From Brasenia schreberi (lineage: Eukaryota > Streptophyta > Magnoliopsida > Nymphaeales > Cabombaceae): a stretch of DNA of 64,000 nt. Each line of letters starts with the position of its first letter. Position 1 is the stretch's first letter. A model generated the notes under the pieces. That model saw only the letters and a list, made by a program, of their open reading frames with translations. It did not search any database and was not told the origin of the DNA. The stretch covers positions 34,168,501-34,232,500 of the forward strand of contig JAYKKT010000090.1 in the NCBI GenBank assembly GCA_036023115.1, written 5' to 3'. Shown here in pieces: positions 60,869 through 64,000 of this stretch. The position numbers and the translations under genes were made by a program.

Positions 60869-63800
60869 GTAAGGTTTTCTGTTTTAACTCATGGCTGTTA
60901 TAATATGGGATTTTTTTCATCGTAATAAATCCCTATTAAAGCACGTGATCTTTGGCACATATACCAAATAAATCACTTCCCACTGGTATAATTCTGTCAT
61001 GCAAAATATACTGTTTTAGTGTTGAAGAAGGGATTTCTGTCAAGTATGGAGACTTTTCCTTATATACAGAATACGTCAGTTGCCACTGGTATATATATGT
61101 ATATATATATAGGTAGATAGAGAGAGAATTTTCAGCGAAACAGTGTTTTGAATTAGACGAGCAATGACAAGTACTGTCGGTTCACATTTAAAAATAGCTT
61201 GGAAGTGGACCTCTTGATGGAGCCTGTCAGGACCAATTCATTTTATATATCTGGACGTAAACTCACAGATATTAGGTTTGGCCCCTTGCGAGTTTTCCTA
61301 CAGTGGAAACACAGTCAGCATAGCCATTTTGTCTAATGTGAACCAATTTTATATGCTCGGCATTGCTTATTCAGTAATAAAGTAGGTTTTGATGATCAAT
61401 CAGGTGGACCTATCTTCAATCTCTTGCCATCTTGCTAAATATGAGGTGCTAGCTAAAGATGGTCCTATAATGCCTTTGCTCCAATGCATTTCTTCATCTA
61501 TGGTTCGGTATTCTGGCGCCCTAGTTGTAGACGGACCACTCTAATCCATCCGGAACTTGGTGATTAAACACTGTTTCTATGACGACTCCTATTCAATTGA
61601 TTCTTAACAAATTATACGCACAATTTGTCAGGCATGTCAATAAGTCATTGATTAAGCATAAAAAGTCAATTTATTGGGTTCGGGAAGCACATAGATTCAT
61701 TGGATCGTTTCTTACCAATCCAGAATTTGAAAAGGAGATTAAATTTCTTTTTGATAATGACAATATCGAAGGTTGATCCCATTTTTTCTCACTGTATATA
61801 CTCACGTACATACATACACATACACATGCATACACTGCACACGCACATATGCATACCTACATCCACACACACACACACACATTTAGGCTTACTGTTATTT
61901 TGAAATAAATTTCTGATTGTTTGAGGTTAGTGATACTTGCAATGGCAGGGACAGTGTGGACAACAAGTGCTCATATAATCACAGTAGTGATAGGTGCAGG
62001 AATTCTTGCACTGCCATGGAGTGGCTCAGCTTGGTTGGCTCTTTGGACCTGCTGCTCTTCTGGTGTTTGCCTGGGTTACCTATTACACTGCACTCCTCCT
62101 AGCAGACTGTTACAGATACCCTGACAAGGTCACAGGGAAGAGAAATTCTGAATACATGGAAGCAGTCAGTGCAATACTAGGTATAATACACCCGTCTACC
62201 CTGCTTGTGATAGGTGTTCTTTTGAGTTTTGATTTTAAAACACGTTGATATCTAAAACGGATAGAATACTAGACATATACAGCACAAGGCGTGCCCGGAA
62301 TAATGAGAAAGTTGGTTTTATGCTACATGGGCGCTTCCAAGTATTCGATCAGATATGTATATAACAGGTTCGGGTACAGTGCCGTTGGATAAGACTAACT
62401 GCATACTTTTTATTGTCTTGTAGCTGTTGCTATTTTTTGTTTAAAGAATGATCAACTGTTACTTTGATAGTAAATAAGGATCATGGAAAGTTAGCTATTC
62501 TGAGTTTTTAAAAATATTATCAATTTTAAATTATACAGCGAAGGTGCTTTCCTTAGTAACATATGTCTATTCCTGCTACAGTTCCTCCCTCGATGCATAA
62601 ACATCCGTCCTGATTTTGTAGCTTTTTCTTGTCTTTCAAAGTTACTTCCAAGATGAAAGCGATTTTTGTATGTTGTATAGTTCTACCACTAATTGTGTTC
62701 AGGAAAGATCAGACTTTTAATTCTCAATTGATTTGCTTCCAAAAGTTTTAGTCTGTCTGATAGATGGCTAGTCACTCACCATTTTGCATTGTTTCCACAA
62801 TGAAGAACTTGTTTATTTGGTGCTATTAAGTTATTGGTTAGAAAACGTTTCATCAAAGATTCAAGGGGAATCTGATAGAAGCAGTCAACCAATGGAGCTA
62901 CAATATTGTTAGCCAATTATTGTGAGATTCCTGTACCTATCCACCAGTTTGGCTGTCAATAGAAACTTCCAACTTGAATAATAAGATGTTCTACCTTTAA
63001 GACTTGTAGTTTAATGTGCGTCCTTCTTTGCAGGAACTGAACAGAAAAGCTTGTATGGAATTGCCCAACAAATAGATCTTTGGGGAGCCTTGATTGGATA
63101 CACTATAACAACTTCCATAAGCATGATGTGAGTGTTTCAAACCCTTGAATTGTAGAACAATAACAAGGGACATTTCATAATTCGGTGTCTATGATACATT
63201 CAATTCTTTCGAGCCACTCAATCAGTTAAATCATCACAGGAACATGATCTCCCACATCAACCTCTTCAGTTTGGTCTGATATAGTTTTTGATCATGCGTA
63301 AATCTGCTATGTACACCATGCAACTCTTGTAGGTGAATTAATATCTTTTGACTCTCACTGTCTTTTATGTTGTTTTTGAAATCACAGTTACGGAGGCAGA
63401 CTTGTTGCCCTCGCATAGCTCGGTGTCCTTTTTACCACCCCTCTCATGCAGATACACCATCCTATAGTACAAGAAACCTATTAATGTTTTATTACTTCCT
63501 ATGTCATGCAGTGAAGAAATCAAACTGCTTCCACAAATATGGCCATGGTGAGAAATGTCGAGTGTCTGGAAATTCATATATGGTACTCTTTGGACTGATT
63601 GAGATTGTATTGGCTCAACTTCCTAACCTGGAGAAAGTAACACTGCTCTCTATCATCACGACGGTCATGTCATTTGTGCACTCCCTCATTGGTCTGGGCC
63701 TTTGTGTTGCTAAAGTGGCAGACAATGGCAAGATTAAGGGAACATTAACAGGAACTAAACTTGATGGTGTTAATATATCTCCGGTCACAAAGACGTGGAA

Positions 63801-64000
63801 TGTTTTTCAAGCTCTTGGGAATATTGCATTTGCATACACTTATGCTGTTGTTCTCATTGAAATACAGGTAACTGCTTGATTGGTATTTCACTTGCTTCTT
63901 CACTAGAAAAAGCACTCACAAAATGATTTCATGTGCTTAAATAAGAGCAAAAGAAATGGCCCGTCTTTCGCGTAACCAGTCTTTGTATGGTTCGTGAAGG
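60799..64000 (+). CDS. Amino acid permease (AAP family), 5' part, possibly a pseudogene
   Basis: Exons 60799-60868, 61949-62180, 63034-63127 and 63512-63867, then off the edge. They give VRTGTVWTTSAHIITVVIGA (helix 1), AQLGW...VTYYTALLLADCYRYPDKVTGKR (helix 2), GIAQQIDLWGALIGYTITTSISM (helix 3), SNCFHKYGH, NSYMVLFGLIEIVLAQLPN and VFQALGNIAFAYTYAVVLIEIQ, all classic AAP wording. By family knowledge it is a plasma-membrane proton/amino acid symporter of about 470 residues with 10-11 helices. Two problems: exon 2 lacks two bases after TGGAGT (62017-62022), where WSVAQLGW is expected; and exon 3 ends in phase 2 whereas the acceptor at 63511 needs phase 1. Read literally, the product stops at about codon 82. 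Either a pseudogene or assembly indels. Confidence 0.85.
61579..61776 (+). other. Unassigned 65-codon open frame inside permease intron 1
   Basis: ATG-initiated frame with balanced, protein-like composition (LYAQFVRHVNKSLIKHKKSI then EKEIKFLFDNDN). I do not recognise it. It could be a captured gene fragment, a transposon remnant or chance. No splice sites were assigned. Confidence 0.25.
61865..61881. repeat. (CA)n microsatellite
   Basis: About eight CA units just before permease exon 2, within a CA-rich stretch from 61808. Confidence 0.85.
61949..62180 (+). CDS. Permease exon 2 (with 2-nt deletion)
   Basis: The acceptor ATGGCAG and donor CTAG|GTATAA are sound. Frame one reads to PWS at 62022; from 62021 the second frame continues GVAQLGWLFGPAALLV. 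Adding two bases would make the exon 234 nt and fit both flanking phases, which points to a simple deletion. Confidence 0.85.
63034..63127 (+). CDS. Permease exon 3
   Basis: Acceptor TTCTTTGCAG, donor AT|GTGAGT. It encodes GTEQKSLYGIAQQIDLWGAL and continues to TTSISM. The entry phase matches exon 2. Confidence 0.87.
63512..63867 (+). CDS. Permease exon 4
   Basis: The best acceptor is ATGTCATGCAG at 63511, and the donor is CAG|GTAACT at 63868. The AAP frame (AVKKSNCFHKYGHGEKC then IGLGLCVAKV) is uninterrupted to LIEIQ. Its first codon would be GCAGTG read across the acceptor, so exons 3 and 4 do not join in phase without one extra base. Confidence 0.85.

Overview
This is nuclear DNA of a flowering plant. 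The evidence is spliced genes with GT/AG introns of 0.2 to 9 kb, plant-only gene families (a CRINKLY4-related receptor kinase, an Aux/IAA protein, an AAP-type amino acid permease), a Ty1/copia element primed by initiator Met-tRNA, RTE-clade LINEs with (TTG)n tails, tRNA-derived SINEs and many (CT)n, (TA)n and (GA)n microsatellites. The species cannot be named from sequence alone. The long, transposon-filled introns would fit a medium-sized or large genome.

Layout. (1) 1-1442, minus strand: the N-terminal 480 codons of a CRINKLY4-related (CCR3/CCR4-like) receptor kinase, uninterrupted and running off the left edge. (2) 1443-22,500: gene-poor DNA with SINEs, a kilobase-scale TATA/CATA satellite, a full-length but internally deleted RTE LINE (8777-11535), two truncated RTE copies, a 231-bp duplication and several palindromic microsatellites. 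(3) 24,021-28,182, plus strand: a compact four-exon Aux/IAA gene that keeps the C-terminal PB1 region (domains III and IV) but shows no domain I repressor motif or domain II degron; an optional upstream exon lies at 22,531. (4) 28,183-36,961: intergenic DNA filled mainly by another full-length RTE LINE (30,130-33,349, minus) inserted at the edge of an older RTE relic. (5) 36,962-58,721, plus strand: a nuclear bromodomain protein gene of at least eight coding exons. Its bromodomain is split by a 5.9-kb intron holding an antisense RTE LINE (39,239-42,489) and is followed by a 9.1-kb intron holding a complete but coding-dead copia element (45,243-50,887). (6) 60,799-64,000, plus strand: the first four exons of an amino acid permease (AAP family), running off the right edge, with two frame problems that suggest either a pseudogene or assembly indels.

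The four genes have no evident functional link; they are ordinary plant neighbours. The best-supported structural results are the transposon boundaries, established by target-site duplications: 17 bp perfect, 19 bp with one mismatch (twice), 9 bp (twice) and 5 bp for copia. I found no convincing new biological system. The items most worth a second look are the degron-less short Aux/IAA, the lesions in the permease, the exon 4/5 phase mismatch in the bromodomain gene, the apparently trans-mobilised copia element, and the repeated (CT)n(TA)n(GA)n palindromes.
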